Source of the DNA: Gallionella sp.
Lineage (GTDB): Bacteria; Pseudomonadota; Gammaproteobacteria; Burkholderiales; Gallionellaceae
DNA: 64,000 nucleotides
Assembly (NCBI GenBank): GCA_028707275.1
Contig: JAQTUP010000004.1
Span: 62,001-126,000, forward strand
Reading direction: 5' to 3'
How positions within the stretch are numbered: position 1 is the first letter of the stretch; each line of letters starts with the position of its first letter. A program made the position numbers and the translations under genes. This document shows positions 18,331 to 31,254 of this stretch, in pieces. Under the pieces are notes generated by a model that did no database searches, had not been told where the DNA came from, and saw only the letters and a program-made list of their open reading frames with translations.

Positions 18331-19311
18331 TTAAGGTGCCGTTACGGGCGCAGCTTCAGCGGCAGAGGCGGCTTCTACAGCAGGCGCAACTTCTACAGCA
18401 ACGGGAGCTGCTTTCTGACCACCACCGAACTTGTACACGTACACTGCCAGCTTTTTCATCTCGACAGCAGACAATTTACCGGCTGCGGTGAAGTTAGGCA
18501 TGATTGCGACACGAGCATTGTCACCTGCGTTTACGCCGTAAGTGATGGTTTGCTTGATGCCTTCCAGAGAACCGTCAAAACGCCAGACTTTGTCTGTCAG
18601 GTTGGCAGAACCCATGGCAGCCATACCCTTGCCATCAGCACCGTGACATGCCGTACATCCTTTTTCCGCAAACAGCGGAGTGGAAGCCGGATTACCCGAA
18701 GCAACAGCATTCGCAAGCGTATCGATTTCAGCAGCAGACAATATATCCTTGTGCGCCACCATCATTCCCTGGCGACCGCCGGAGATTGAGGTATGGATAT
18801 CGTCGATGGTTCCGCCATACAACCAGTCATCGTCGTTCAGGCGAGGAGCCATCAGACCTTGCTCGCGTTGTGCAAACTTGGCGCCAACCTGCTCGGTACC
18901 CACGCCGTTTTGACCGTGGCAACCACCGCAGTTATCACTGAACAAAACCTTGCCGGAACGTTCGACGTACTTGGACAATTCTTCATCAGCCAGAATCGCA
19001 GCAGGCGTCATGTTTTTCAGCTTGTCCTCATAAGGCTTGCGCACATCATCGAGCACCTTCTGGTCTTCAGCCAACTCTTTGATAGCAGTCCACTTACCAG
19101 AACCCGGCAGACCGACGCCTTCAAAGAAAGTACCGGACATAGCCAAAGGAACAGCCGGATACATAGTCCAATACACCACTACCCAGATTGCACTTGCAGT
19201 CAAACCAAGCATCCACCATTTAGGCGGCTGATTGACATAATCCGCCAAATCGTCATCCCATACATGCCCCGTGGTAGGCACACCACCAGCGGAGTTGTGA
19301 ATATCACTCAT
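18331..19311 (-). CDS. ccoP: cbb3 oxidase diheme cytochrome c subunit CcoP
   Basis: 326 residues. An N-terminal FixP segment (HVWDDDLADYVNQPPKWW) and one membrane helix (about 35-53) precede two cytochrome c domains with CGGCH and CTACH. CcoP passes electrons from soluble cytochrome c to CcoO and the CcoN site. The C-terminus is an Ala/Glu/Pro-rich tail of about 30 residues. Its ATG overlaps the ccoQ stop by four bases. Confidence 0.97.
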   Translation of the reverse strand: MSDIHNSAGGVPTTGHVWDDDLADYVNQPPKWWMLGLTASAIWVVVYWTMYPAVPLAMSGTFFEGVGLPGSGKWTAIKELAEDQKVLDDVRKPYEDKLKNMTPAAILADEELSKYVERSGKVLFSDNCGGCHGQNGVGTEQVGAKFAQREQGLMAPRLNDDDWLYGGTIDDIHTSISGGRQGMMVAHKDILSAAEIDTLANAVASGNPASTPLFAEKGCTACHGADGKGMAAMGSANLTDKVWRFDGSLEGIKQTITYGVNAGDNARVAIMPNFTAAGKLSAVEMKKLAVYVYKFGGGQKAAPVAVEVAPAVEAASAAEAAPVTAP

Positions 19312-19508
19312 TTTTTATCTCCTGAATTGTTGTACTCGCCATCTTCTCGCAGAACCATGTCGCTCTGCGAGTCGAATGCATCCTTGTTCTTAGGATTGAA
19401 CACCATCACATAGACCACAATCATGGCAATGAATGCGGACACAGTGAAAAACACACCTTGCCAGTCATTGCCAGTCATAGCTGCCCAGTCCGTGTGCAGG
19501 TAGTCCAT
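19308..19508 (-). CDS. ccoQ: cbb3 oxidase subunit CcoQ/FixQ
   Basis: 66 residues from ATG 19508, four bases after the ccoO stop. The frame is open further up, but only by overlap with ccoO. One membrane helix (about 20-41, ending VMVFNPKNKDAF) and an acidic tail match CcoQ, which stabilises the NOP complex. Confidence 0.88.
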   Translation of the reverse strand: MDYLHTDWAAMTGNDWQGVFFTVSAFIAMIVVYVMVFNPKNKDAFDSQSDMVLREDGEYNNSGDKK

Positions 19509-19512
19509 CAGT

Positions 19513-20310
19513 TTAGTCACGGTAGTTGACACCTTCCTCAAACTTCACGTGATTACCCAAGGATTGCAGGTAAGCGATAACTGCGTCCATTTCTGTCTTG
19601 CCTTCGACTTCTTTAGCTGCGCCTGCAATGTAGGCATCAGTGTAGATAGTCTTGGGAACAGGATTGAACGGCATCTGCGTCATGACTTCCAGTGTCTTCG
19701 TGAGCTTGACTGTATCAACCGGATTTTTTTCCAGGAAGAAGAAGTTAGGCATGACAGATTCAGGAACCACGTCACGCGGATACTTCAGATGCTTACGATG
19801 CCATTCGTCGGAGTACTTGCCACCTACACGAGCGATGTCCGGCCCTGTACGCTTGGAACCCCACTGATAGGTATGGTCGTACATCGACTCCTCAGCGATC
19901 GAGTAGTGACCGTAACGATCCTTCTCGTCGCGGAACGGACGAATCATCTGCGAGTGGCACAAGAAACAACCTTCGCGGATGTAAACATGACGCCCGGCTG
20001 TTTCCAGCGCAGTGTAAGGACGCACGCCATCGCCTGGCTGCCAGTCTGCCAGGGTCTTGTGGGCCGAGGTAGCTGGATTCCAGATGATCTTGTCCATAGG
20101 AATCGCATTGCCTTGCAGATCTTTATGCTGTGTGTTGTTACAGGTAGGATCGTTCTGGCACATACCTGTATTTGGCAGGTAGAACAAAGGTACAATTTCC
20201 ACAATACCGCCGACCGCAACTGCAACAGCAGTTAAGACAAACATCAAAAGCGTATTGCGTTCGATCTTGTCCTGAAACTTGGTCGAATAAATTTTATCGT
20301 GATCAGACAT
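19513..20310 (-). CDS. ccoO: cbb3 oxidase monoheme cytochrome c subunit CcoO with an unusual insert
   Basis: 265 residues from ATG 20310 (GGGGAG upstream), longer than the usual roughly 200. One helix (about 21-43) is followed by CFLCH at 115-119 with the conserved SQMIRPFRDEKDRYGHYS context and Met in ESVMPN. Between the helix and the YTALETAGRHVYIREGC start of the heme domain lies an extra 40-residue hydrophilic segment (about 50-95) with a Cys pair, CQNDPTC (51, 57). Such a loop would face the periplasm, near the entry site for electrons. The gene lies 13 bases after ccoN. Confidence 0.95.
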   Translation of the reverse strand: MSDHDKIYSTKFQDKIERNTLLMFVLTAVAVAVGGIVEIVPLFYLPNTGMCQNDPTCNNTQHKDLQGNAIPMDKIIWNPATSAHKTLADWQPGDGVRPYTALETAGRHVYIREGCFLCHSQMIRPFRDEKDRYGHYSIAEESMYDHTYQWGSKRTGPDIARVGGKYSDEWHRKHLKYPRDVVPESVMPNFFFLEKNPVDTVKLTKTLEVMTQMPFNPVPKTIYTDAYIAGAAKEVEGKTEMDAVIAYLQSLGNHVKFEEGVNYRD

Positions 20311-20323
20311 GTTTTTTCTCCCC

Positions 20324-21754
20324 TTATGCTTTAGCTGCGACAGCATTTACGCCGCGAACAGCGCCAGCCTGACGAACAGTCATAATCACGTTGTACAGCA
20401 TGATCCATGTGCCCAGATTGAAGATTGCACCGCCAACAGCGCGCATCACGTAGTACGGATGCATAGCAGATACAGATTCAACGAAGGTGTAGGTCAACGT
20501 GCCGAATTCATCATAATCACGCCACATCAGACCTTGCATAATGCCTGACACCCACATCGCCACGACATAAGTTACCGCACCGATCAAAGCCACCCAGAAA
20601 TGCACGTTCACGAGCTTGTCAGAATACATTTCGGTATTCCACAATTTCTTGACCATATGGTAGATCGCGCCGAAGGAAATCATCGACATCCAGCCCAGAG
20701 CACCTGCGTGAACGTGACCTACCGTCCAGTCAGTGTAGTGTGACAATGCGTTTACGCTCTTGATCGCCATAACCGGACCGTCAAAAGTAGACATCGCATA
20801 GAACGCCATCGCTGTTACAAGGAAACGCAGGATGTAGTCAGTACGCAACTTGTCCCATGCACCGGACAAAGTCATCATACCGTTCATCGCACCGCCCCAT
20901 GAAGGGATGATCATCGACAGGGAAATAGCAGCACCCAGGGAGCCGGTCCAGTCAGGCAACGCTGTGTATTGCAGATGGTGAGCACCCAGCCATACATAAC
21001 CGAAAGTCAGTGTCCAGAAATGCAGAACAGACAGACGATACGAGAACACTGGACGACCGGATTGCTTAGGGATGAAGTAGTACATGATGCCCAGGAAACC
21101 ACCTGTCAGGTAGAAACCAACCGCATTATGACCCCACCACCATTGAATCATCGCATCTTGAACGCCAGAGTAGATGGAGTAAGCAGTTGCCATATCCACT
21201 GGAATCGCCAGACTGTTAACCACATGCAGGTAAGTGATCATCACGATCATACCCATGGTGAACCAGTTGGATACGTAGATGTGCGAAGTCTTGCGAATGC
21301 CGATGGTCATGATGTAATTCAGACCATATGACAGCCACACAACCGCAATCATGATATCAACCCACCAAGGCAGCTCTGCGTATTCCTTGCCTGAAGACAT
21401 ACCCAAAGGCAAAGTAATTACAGCCAGCACGATAATCAGGTTCCATCCGTAGAAGGTAAACCAGGCCATCGTATTGCTCCACAGCTTGGTAGCACCCGTG
21501 CGTTGCACGATGTAAAAACCAGTCGCCATCAGCACACAACCACCAAATGCAAAAATCACTGCGTTGGTATGCAGTGGACGCAGACGCCCGAACGTAATTT
21601 CAGGAATGTCAAAGTTTAAGAACGGGAACGCCAATTCCGATGCCACATAGACACCGATCAACGTACCTACTACTGCATAAACAACTGCCATGATGGTGAA
21701 CCATCTGACAACGTCCATGTCATACTTTACTGGTGTCGCTTGTTTAGCTTCCAC
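20324..21754 (-). CDS. ccoN: cbb3 oxidase catalytic subunit CcoN
   Basis: 476 residues from GTG 21754, chosen for a strong GGGAGGAG six bases before it; the open frame reaches 21868 without support. About 12 membrane helices carry the heme-copper oxidase histidines, including [20 protein letters not shown] and HVHAGALGW. It binds heme b, heme b3 and CuB and reduces oxygen with high affinity. First gene of the operon, with a long leader (about 195 bases) and an FNR-dependent promoter. Confidence 0.97.
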   Translation of the reverse strand: MEAKQATPVKYDMDVVRWFTIMAVVYAVVGTLIGVYVASELAFPFLNFDIPEITFGRLRPLHTNAVIFAFGGCVLMATGFYIVQRTGATKLWSNTMAWFTFYGWNLIIVLAVITLPLGMSSGKEYAELPWWVDIMIAVVWLSYGLNYIMTIGIRKTSHIYVSNWFTMGMIVMITYLHVVNSLAIPVDMATAYSIYSGVQDAMIQWWWGHNAVGFYLTGGFLGIMYYFIPKQSGRPVFSYRLSVLHFWTLTFGYVWLGAHHLQYTALPDWTGSLGAAISLSMIIPSWGGAMNGMMTLSGAWDKLRTDYILRFLVTAMAFYAMSTFDGPVMAIKSVNALSHYTDWTVGHVHAGALGWMSMISFGAIYHMVKKLWNTEMYSDKLVNVHFWVALIGAVTYVVAMWVSGIMQGLMWRDYDEFGTLTYTFVESVSAMHPYYVMRAVGGAIFNLGTWIMLYNVIMTVRQAGAVRGVNAVAAKA

Positions 21755-21948
21755 AGTATCTCCTCCCAAGAGCAAAGTTAAAAAATAACGAGTCATTTGC
21801 TTCATAACTACAGAGCAATTAACCCATCTCTTCTTACAGCTTAAAAAAGCTGCGCAATCATGGCACATCCTTCGGCTTTAAGTAAAGGGAAAATGCGACA
21901 TTACGTCGCACTCCCCCCCAATCTACTCGGACTTTACCCACAATTACG

Positions 21949-22002
21949 TGGCCGCATAATAAACGATATGACTTAATCAGCCTTGATATAAATCAATCAA
22001 GG
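21949..22002 (-). promoter_or_regulatory. FNR class II promoter of ccoNOQP
   Basis: TTGATATAAATCAA (21983-21996) is a perfect FNR box and overlaps a wider palindrome CCTTGAT...ATCAAGG (21981-22002). A TATTAT -10 on the minus strand lies at 21961-21956, giving a start near 21949 and placing the box centre at about -41. The rest of the 400-base gap (21755-22152) holds the leader, this promoter and the tRNA terminator; I see no gene in it. Confidence 0.82.
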
Positions 22003-22118
22003 CGAAGAAACCATAAAACAGCAATGATATTTACGGACAGCTGTATTTTGGCGATAAACACCCGAAACCTGCCGACGCCCCCGACAGCAAAGGACTCATT
22101 TTTCAGGCCAACGGATAC

Positions 22119-22150
22119 AAAAAAACCGCCCACAAAGGGGCGGTTTTTTA
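22119..22150 (-). terminator. terminator of tRNA-Ser
   Basis: CCGCCC and GGGCGG arms around a short loop, flanked by A-runs and T-runs on both sides, so it can act both ways. It begins three bases past the tRNA 3' end on the minus strand. Confidence 0.85.
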
Positions 22151-22152
22151 TT

Positions 22153-22242
<90 letters not shown>

Positions 22243-22290
22243 GAACTTCGAATTCTACCAGAAACACTCGATTTCGTGCAAAATGATAGT

Positions 22291-25050
<2,760 letters not shown>

Positions 25051-26394
25051 TTATCCTTTTTTTGCCGCCGCGTCCAGTTCACGCAGACGTGCTAATTTTT
25101 CTGAAATTTTACCCTCCAGCCCGCGATCGGTGGGCTGGTAAAAACTGACCGGCGGCATTTCGTCCGGAAAATAATTCTCGCCTGCCGCATAGCCGCCCGC
25201 CTCGTCGTGCGCATAGCGATAATCGCGTCCGTAATCGAGCTGCTTCATCAGCTTAGTCGGCGCATTGCGCAAGTGCAGCGGCACCTCGCGCGAGGCGTCC
25301 TGCGCCACATACGCGCGGGCGGCATTATACGCGACATAACCCGCATTCGATTTGGGCGCGACAGCCAGATAAATCACCGCTTGCGCCAGCGCCAGCTCAC
25401 CCTCCGGAGAACCCAGTCGCTCATAAGTTTGCGCGGCATCATTGGCTAACTGGATCGCTCGCGGGTCAGCCAGACCTATATCTTCCCACGCCATGCGCAC
25501 GATGCGCCGGGCCAGATAGCGCGCATCCGCACCGCCGTCCATCATGCGCACCAGCCAGTACAGCGCCGCATCCGGGTTCGATCCGCGCACCGATTTGTGC
25601 AGGGCTGAAATCTGGTCATAGAACGCCTCGCCGCCCTTGTCGAAACGGCGCAAATTTTGTGCCAGCGTGTTATCGAGAAAGACGCTGTCTATATGGCGAA
25701 CCCCGGATGTTTGAGCCGCCGTGTGCAATTGCTCCAGCACGTTCAGCAAACGCCGGGCATCTCCGTCTGCATATCCGATAATGCGTTCACGCGCGTCATC
25801 GGTGAATTCCAAACATTCCGCGTGCGGGTCGGGTTTTAACCCGACACTCAAAGTTTTTCTCGCACGCTCGAACAGGGTATCCAACTCATCAGACGACAAG
25901 GCATGCAGCACATAAACTTGCGCGCGAGAGAGCAACGCGTTGTTCACCTCGAAGGAAGGGTTTTCGGTCGTGGCCCCTATAAAAGTCACCAGCCCCTGTT
26001 CGACGAAGGGCAAAAAAGCATCCTGCTGCGACTTGTTGAAGCGATGAACCTCATCCACGAACAAAATGGTATGGCGCCCGCGCTGCTCCAACACCCGTTG
26101 CGCTTGCGCGATGGCTTCCCGGATATCCTTTACGCCGGACAACACCGCCGAGAGCGGGATGAATTCGGCGTCGAAGGCCTGCGCCATCAATCTGGCCAGC
26201 GTGGTTTTCCCCACCCCCGGCGGCCCCCACAGTATCATCGAATGCAGGCGGCCTGACTGAAAAGCCAGTCGCAACGGACGCCCCGGCCCCAGCAAATGCG
26301 ATTGGCCGATGACCTGGTCTATCTCTTTGGGGCGCAGGCGTTCGGCCAGAGGCGCGGCAGCAGCGGGGCTATCAAACAACGAATCACTGTACAT
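25051..26394 (-). CDS. rarA: replication-associated recombination protein A (AAA ATPase)
   Basis: 447 residues. Walker [10 protein letters not shown] and Walker [11 protein letters not shown] are intact, with sensor 1 [11 protein letters not shown] and the C-terminal tetramer domain ([21 protein letters not shown]). RarA/MgsA acts at stalled replication forks. It starts three bases after the lolA stop; lolA-rarA-serS in this order is common in betaproteobacteria. Confidence 0.96.
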   Translation of the reverse strand: MYSDSLFDSPAAAAPLAERLRPKEIDQVIGQSHLLGPGRPLRLAFQSGRLHSMILWGPPGVGKTTLARLMAQAFDAEFIPLSAVLSGVKDIREAIAQAQRVLEQRGRHTILFVDEVHRFNKSQQDAFLPFVEQGLVTFIGATTENPSFEVNNALLSRAQVYVLHALSSDELDTLFERARKTLSVGLKPDPHAECLEFTDDARERIIGYADGDARRLLNVLEQLHTAAQTSGVRHIDSVFLDNTLAQNLRRFDKGGEAFYDQISALHKSVRGSNPDAALYWLVRMMDGGADARYLARRIVRMAWEDIGLADPRAIQLANDAAQTYERLGSPEGELALAQAVIYLAVAPKSNAGYVAYNAARAYVAQDASREVPLHLRNAPTKLMKQLDYGRDYRYAHDEAGGYAAGENYFPDEMPPVSFYQPTDRGLEGKISEKLARLRELDAAAKKG

Positions 26395-26397
26395 CGA

Positions 26398-27015
26398 TCA
26401 GTCGCTTATCACATCCGCGCCTGCGGGGGGCGTAAATTGAAACTGCTGCGCGGGTAACTTCGGATTGCGCTGCATGGCAGAAAAACGCAACACCGTCTTA
26501 TGACCGAAGGTGTCGTTCAGCTCCATCAAAACCAATCCGGCCTGCGCATCGAAGCCCATCAACACAGCGGCAAAGCTGCTGTCCTGCGCTTTGGGGGTCG
26601 CCTGCAACCACTCCAGCCCGCCCCTGCTGCCGTTCTCACGGAGCACAAAACCGCGCTCGATTTCATTGCTGCCCGCCAGCAGTGCAGCCGGGCTGCTGCC
26701 CAGCGCCGCATCGAGCTTTTTGACCGTCACCTGGTTCAGGTCCTTGTCATACAGCCAGAATTTCACCCCATCGCCTACGATGATCTGCTCATAGGGCGTC
26801 TGGTATATCCAGCGAAATTTCCCCGGGCGCTGAAATTGCATGATGCCCGATGCGCTCTGGATACGGCGGCCATCCTGATCGAGCACCTCCTGGCTGAAAT
26901 TTGCCTGCGCCGAATGCGTCGCGGCGATAAAGGTTTTAAGTTTTTCTATCGCCCCGGCCTGAGCGGCTGTCGCACACATAAAAATTGAGAGACCGATAAA
27001 AAGTTTTTTTAGCAT
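26398..27015 (-). CDS. lolA: outer-membrane lipoprotein carrier LolA
   Basis: 205 residues from ATG 27015; the open frame continues left only into repeat DNA. A signal peptide ends near AQAGA. The mature part is a LolA beta-barrel with TFIAATHSAQANFSQEV, FQRPGKFRWIYQTPY and the late hydrophobic segments. LolA carries lipoproteins across the periplasm from LolCDE to LolB. The leader between ftsK and lolA consists of 7-bp repeat arms. Confidence 0.94.
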   Translation of the reverse strand: MLKKLFIGLSIFMCATAAQAGAIEKLKTFIAATHSAQANFSQEVLDQDGRRIQSASGIMQFQRPGKFRWIYQTPYEQIIVGDGVKFWLYDKDLNQVTVKKLDAALGSSPAALLAGSNEIERGFVLRENGSRGGLEWLQATPKAQDSSFAAVLMGFDAQAGLVLMELNDTFGHKTVLRFSAMQRNPKLPAQQFQFTPPAGADVISD

Positions 27016-27031
27016 GCTTAACACCTGAGTT

Positions 27032-27115
27032 GGGGGAAGGGAGAAGAGGGAAGGGAGAAGGGTAAAAAACCTGCGCACGGAGCCCCTTATCCCTTATCCC
27101 TTTACCCTTCTCTGT
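27032..27115. repeat. 7-bp repeat array with inverted arms, ftsK-lolA gap
   Basis: AAGGGAG-type units on the left and CCCTTAT/CCCTTTA units on the right. A perfect 12-base inverted repeat GAGAAGGGTAAA (27055-27066) / TTTACCCTTCTC (27101-27112) joins them. The right arm supplies the last codons and TAA stop of ftsK. Confidence 0.85.
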
Positions 27116-29927
27116 TTGGAGCAATCACTTCGCGATTGCCATTGCTTTGCATCGCAGACACAATGCCGGCGGCTTCCATTTGTTCGACCAGACGCGCGGC
27201 ACGGTTGTAGCCGATGCGCAAATTGCGTTGCACCTGAGAAATCGAGGCACGGCGAGACCTGACCACGATATCCACCGCCTGATCGTACAGCGGATCGGCC
27301 TCGGCATCGAGCGTGGGGCCGCCTCCGCCCTCATCCACCGAGTCTTCCTGTGAACTCAGCACGCCCTCTATATACTGTGGCGCGCCCTGCGCCTTCAGGT
27401 ATTCGGCGACGCGATGCACCTCCTGATCGGAGACAAATGCGCCATGCACGCGTTGCGGGTAACCTGTGCCCGGCGGCAAATACAGCATATCGCCCTGTCC
27501 TAGCAAGGCTTCCGCGCCCATCTGACCCAGAATGGTACGTGAATCTATCTTGGAGGATACCTGAAAAGCCACGCGAGTCGGCACGTTAGCCTTGATCAGT
27601 CCGGTAATGACATCGACAGACGGACGCTGGGTGGCTAACACCAGATGAATACCGGAGGCGCGCGCCTTCTGCGCCAGGCGGGCGATCAACTCTTCAACCT
27701 TTTTCCCCACCACCATCATCAAATCGGCCAGCTCGTCGATACAGACCACGATCAGCGGCAGTTCTTCGAGCGCTTCAGGGTCATCCGGCGTGAGAGAGAA
27801 CGGGTTGGTGCGCGGCTTCCCGGCATGGATGGCCTCATACAACTTCTGGTTATATCCTGCGATATTGCGTACGCCCAGCGCCGCCATCAGGCGATAACGC
27901 TTGTCCATTTCCTGTACACACCAGTTCAAGCCGGAGGCGGCCTGGCGCATATCCGTTACCACGGGGCAAAGCAGGTGCGGGATGCCTTCATAGACCGACA
28001 ATTCGAGCATCTTGGGATCGATCAGCAACAGGCGAACCTGTTGTGGCGTGGCCTTGTACAACAGGCTCAGTATCATCGCGTTGATCGCAACCGACTTGCC
28101 CGAACCCGTGGTTCCCGCCACCAGCACATGCGGCATCCGTGCCAGATCGGCCACCACGGGCTTGCCGGAAATATCCTTACCCATCGCTATCGTCAGCGGA
28201 GAGTGCATACCGGCATATTCCTGCGAACTTAAAATCTCGGACAGCTGCACCGTCTGCCGCTGCTCGTTGGGCAGCTCCAGCGCCATATAGGCCTTGCCGG
28301 GGATGGTCTCGACCAGACGAATGCTCGCGACCGACAAGGCGCGAGCCAGGTCTCTGACCAGATTGGTGATCTGACTCCCCTTGACGCCGACGGCCGGTTC
28401 AATCTCATAACGGGTAATTACAGGGCCAGGATAGGCGCCCACCACTTTGACGGCGACCCCAAAATCCTGCAACTTGCGTTCAATCAACCTCGATGTGGAT
28501 TCGAGCAGGTCAGCCGAAACCACTTCGACATGCTGTATCGCAGGATCGAGCAACTCCAGGGGCGGCAGGACAGGTTCGGGCATGTCGGCGAAATGACGGA
28601 CTGGCCTGTCTTCACTCGCAGGGGCAGGCCTGACCCGTTCGATTGCAGGGAGGATGACCTGAACCGCATGAGGATTTGCAAGAGGGGCAGGCAACGGCTC
28701 GACAACGGGCGACACCGGCTCAAAAACCGGCGGCACCTCGTGAACCGGCAACACCTCGCGAGCCGGCAACACCTCGTGAACCGGCAACACCTCGTGAACC
28801 GGCGGCACCTCAAAAACCGGCGGCAGCGGATCGATCTGTGTAAAAGGCGCGACCTCGATATTGACCGAAGATACCTCATCCATCCGGGTTGACTGTTCAA
28901 TGCGAGCGACTTCCGGCAGGACGACCGGCGGAATCACAGGCGCTATCTGCATCGGGGCAGGTTCATCGGTGTGCGCAGGCTCATCGACAGGCACGCCGAC
29001 AAAAGCGGGGCGAACTGTTTCGATCGCTGCAACCCTGGGCACTGGCGCGGCGTGTATCACCGGCTCATGAACAGGCGCCACAACAGGTCTAGCCATTTCA
29101 ATACGCGCAGCGGGCACTCCGGCATCCGGCAGTTTCGCCGATGGCATCACCTCCTGCGGAAGATCGACAGGCGTCGCCGCCTGAGCGGGCGGGCGATCTG
29201 ATTGATCAATCGCAATATGGATAGGCTGATGCTCTTCGACGCGCCGCTTCTCGACTTCTATGGCGATGCTGCGAACATTCATGGTCTGCTCGCCGATGCT
29301 CTTGTCCTTGCGCGTCTGGAAGAACAGGTTCACCCGACAAAAAGCGGCTTCCAAATGCGCGCCCAACCAATCGACCAGGCGCAGCCACGACAGTCCGCTG
29401 AACACGCTGAAGCTGGTCGCCATCAGGGTCAGCAACAGCAAGGTGGCGCCGGTAAAACCCAGCCAGTGAGACAGCGTCTCACCGATCAGCATGCCGAACA
29501 TGCCACCGGGCGCCGTTGGCAGAGAAATTTTGAGCGTGTGTAAACGGATCGCCTCCAGCGCACTGCTGGAGAGCAACAACAAGGCGAATCCGGCAACGGA
29601 AACCCACAACGCACGCTTACAAAAGAGACTGTCTGCGCGCAAACTGCGATAGCCCGCCCACACCTGTTGCAGCATGAACAGCACCAGCCACCAGATTGAA
29701 ACGCCGAACAGATAGAACATCAGATCGGACAGATAAGCGCCCAGCACCCCCATGGGATTATGAATTTGCGTACTGCCGCTACTGTGAGACCAGGCAGAGT
29801 CAGCCGGATCGTAACCATACAGCGCTGCCGTGATATACACCGCACCCGCTACCAGCCACAGCCATCGTGATTCGCGCAACAAGCCTAACAGCTTATTGAT
29901 CAGCAAGTCGTGTCCTGCTTCAGCCAT
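27102..29927 (-). CDS. ftsK: DNA translocase FtsK
   Basis: 941 residues from ATG 29927. Four N-terminal helices (about 15-185), a long Pro/Val/Glu-rich linker (about 200-440) with repeated VLPVHE units, then the RecA-like motor with Walker [15 protein letters not shown] and Walker [15 protein letters not shown], and a C-terminal winged gamma domain ([19 protein letters not shown]) that reads KOPS sequences. FtsK pumps chromosome dimers at the septum and activates XerCD. The stop codon lies inside a 7-bp repeat arm. The start overlaps the upstream regulator gene by 8 bases. Confidence 0.97.
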   Translation of the reverse strand: MAEAGHDLLINKLLGLLRESRWLWLVAGAVYITAALYGYDPADSAWSHSSGSTQIHNPMGVLGAYLSDLMFYLFGVSIWWLVLFMLQQVWAGYRSLRADSLFCKRALWVSVAGFALLLLSSSALEAIRLHTLKISLPTAPGGMFGMLIGETLSHWLGFTGATLLLLTLMATSFSVFSGLSWLRLVDWLGAHLEAAFCRVNLFFQTRKDKSIGEQTMNVRSIAIEVEKRRVEEHQPIHIAIDQSDRPPAQAATPVDLPQEVMPSAKLPDAGVPAARIEMARPVVAPVHEPVIHAAPVPRVAAIETVRPAFVGVPVDEPAHTDEPAPMQIAPVIPPVVLPEVARIEQSTRMDEVSSVNIEVAPFTQIDPLPPVFEVPPVHEVLPVHEVLPAREVLPVHEVPPVFEPVSPVVEPLPAPLANPHAVQVILPAIERVRPAPASEDRPVRHFADMPEPVLPPLELLDPAIQHVEVVSADLLESTSRLIERKLQDFGVAVKVVGAYPGPVITRYEIEPAVGVKGSQITNLVRDLARALSVASIRLVETIPGKAYMALELPNEQRQTVQLSEILSSQEYAGMHSPLTIAMGKDISGKPVVADLARMPHVLVAGTTGSGKSVAINAMILSLLYKATPQQVRLLLIDPKMLELSVYEGIPHLLCPVVTDMRQAASGLNWCVQEMDKRYRLMAALGVRNIAGYNQKLYEAIHAGKPRTNPFSLTPDDPEALEELPLIVVCIDELADLMMVVGKKVEELIARLAQKARASGIHLVLATQRPSVDVITGLIKANVPTRVAFQVSSKIDSRTILGQMGAEALLGQGDMLYLPPGTGYPQRVHGAFVSDQEVHRVAEYLKAQGAPQYIEGVLSSQEDSVDEGGGGPTLDAEADPLYDQAVDIVVRSRRASISQVQRNLRIGYNRAARLVEQMEAAGIVSAMQSNGNREVIAPNREG
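28717..28827. repeat. 18-bp tandem repeats in the ftsK linker
   Basis: Four to five copies of an 18-base unit (like ACCTCGTGAACCGGCAAC) that code for VLPVHE hexapeptides. In-frame, ordinary for FtsK linkers, and unrelated to the 7-bp arrays. Confidence 0.8.
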
Positions 29928-30573
29928 GCAACACCCCAAACAGACTCAAATGCTCGGCAACACGCACAGCCTCCAGGCGGCTGCTTACTTTCAGCGTCTG
30001 ATACACCGCAGCGGCATGAATCTTGACCGTCCCTTCAGCCAGATGCATGGCTTGCGCAATTTCCTTGTTGCTCATTCCGGCACAAAGATGGCGCAACACC
30101 TCCATCTGGCGAGGCGTCAATCCATAGGCATTGGTATGCAGGCTGCGCCTGTCCGTATGTCCGGCGTCCGTCGCATGGTAGCGCAGCAGCTCGGGTGGAA
30201 CATACACGCCTCCCGAGAGCACGATCTTCAGTGCCGCCAGCATCGTCTGTTCGTTCGAGCTCTTGCTGATAAAACCGCTGGCGCCATAATCAAGTGTTTT
30301 TTCCATGTTTGCGCATCCTTCCTCGCCTGATATCACCACGACAGGAATATGCGGATAACGTTGATGAAAATAGCTGACCGATTTCGCCCCGTCGCTGCCG
30401 GGCATGTGCAGATCCAGCAGCACCAGATCAAGATCCGGATACTGCCCGGCCAATTTCAAACAATCCAGAAAATTATTTGCCTCCAACATTTCCAGTTCGC
30501 CTGAGAGCTGCTGCAACAAATAGCGCATTCCTCCCCGGAATAACGAATGATCGTCTGCCAACAAAATCCTCAT
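29920..30573 (-). CDS. LuxR/NarL-type response regulator, orphan
   Basis: 217 residues from ATG 30573 (GGAG upstream). A receiver domain (1-120) has DD near residue 8, the phosphoryl Asp in [11 protein letters not shown] and Lys in GFISKSS. A LuxR helix-turn-helix (about 150-205) reads [23 protein letters not shown]. No histidine kinase gene is adjacent, so the partner is elsewhere. The overlap with ftsK suggests shared transcription, though a functional link is not implied. Confidence 0.88.
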   Translation of the reverse strand: MRILLADDHSLFRGGMRYLLQQLSGELEMLEANNFLDCLKLAGQYPDLDLVLLDLHMPGSDGAKSVSYFHQRYPHIPVVVISGEEGCANMEKTLDYGASGFISKSSNEQTMLAALKIVLSGGVYVPPELLRYHATDAGHTDRRSLHTNAYGLTPRQMEVLRHLCAGMSNKEIAQAMHLAEGTVKIHAAAVYQTLKVSSRLEAVRVAEHLSLFGVLHG

Positions 30574-30643
30574 GTTTTTCTCCGGGAAAGTTAGGCCATG
30601 CAATGCCACGGGCTAATCATAACATCCGGCAAGCGAAACAACA

Positions 30644-30663
30644 GAAACCGAAAACCGAAAACC
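30644..30663. repeat. short array of GAAAACC units
   Basis: GAAACC GAAAACC GAAAACC between the Sco gene and the response regulator, same unit family as in the pseudopilin leader at 54122-54142. Confidence 0.7.
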
Positions 30664-30669
30664 TGGCAT

Positions 30670-31254
30670 CTACGGCTTCCCCAGCGCCAGCAGCAGTCGT
30701 ATGTCCTGTTCAAACCAGTCGGCACGCTGCCCGTAGGGCGCGATTAAGCGCACACGCCCGGCCATATCGATCAAGTACGTACCCGCACTGTGATCCACGT
30801 TGTAGCCGGATTTCGTCGCCTGCTTTTGATAGCTCACATCGAAGGCGCGCGCCACCTCCGCCGTGGCTTTTGCATCGCCGTACAGCCCCAGAAAGGAAGG
30901 GTGAAAAGCGGGCACATATTGCGCCAGCAATTGGGGAGTGTCGCGTTCAGGGTCCACGGTGACAAACAATACTTGCACGCGATTAGCGTCTTTTCCCAGT
31001 CGGCCCATCACCTGCGCCAGATCGGCCATGGTAGTCGGGCACACATCCGGGCAATGCACGTAGCCAAAAAACAATAACACCACCTTGCCGTGAAAATCAT
31101 TCAGGGTACGCGCGACGCCATTGTGATCGGTCAGTTTGAAATCCGCAGCATTCAGCCGTGCACCGACGTCCGCCGCGTGAAAAGGGGAAGGAAGCCTGGG
31201 CTCTTCGCAACCGGACAAAAACAGGATAAAAATAAGCAGGCTACGCAGCAACAT
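30670..31254 (-). CDS. Sco1/SenC copper chaperone lipoprotein
   Basis: 194 residues. Lipobox LSGC (about 13-16) anchors it to the membrane. The thioredoxin fold has the copper-binding CPDVC motif and the partner His in VDHSAG. Sco proteins deliver copper to oxidase copper centres or reduce their cysteines. It overlaps the UreH-like gene by 14 bases. With cbb3 genes in the same window, a role in oxidase assembly is a fair inference. Confidence 0.92.
   Translation of the reverse strand: MLLRSLLIFILFLSGCEEPRLPSPFHAADVGARLNAADFKLTDHNGVARTLNDFHGKVVLLFFGYVHCPDVCPTTMADLAQVMGRLGKDANRVQVLFVTVDPERDTPQLLAQYVPAFHPSFLGLYGDAKATAEVARAFDVSYQKQATKSGYNVDHSAGTYLIDMAGRVRLIAPYGQRADWFEQDIRLLLALGKP

Noticed and set aside
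28717-28827. ftsK linker repeats as part of the 7-bp family
   Set aside because: The unit is 18 bp (six codons), in frame, and typical of FtsK linkers.
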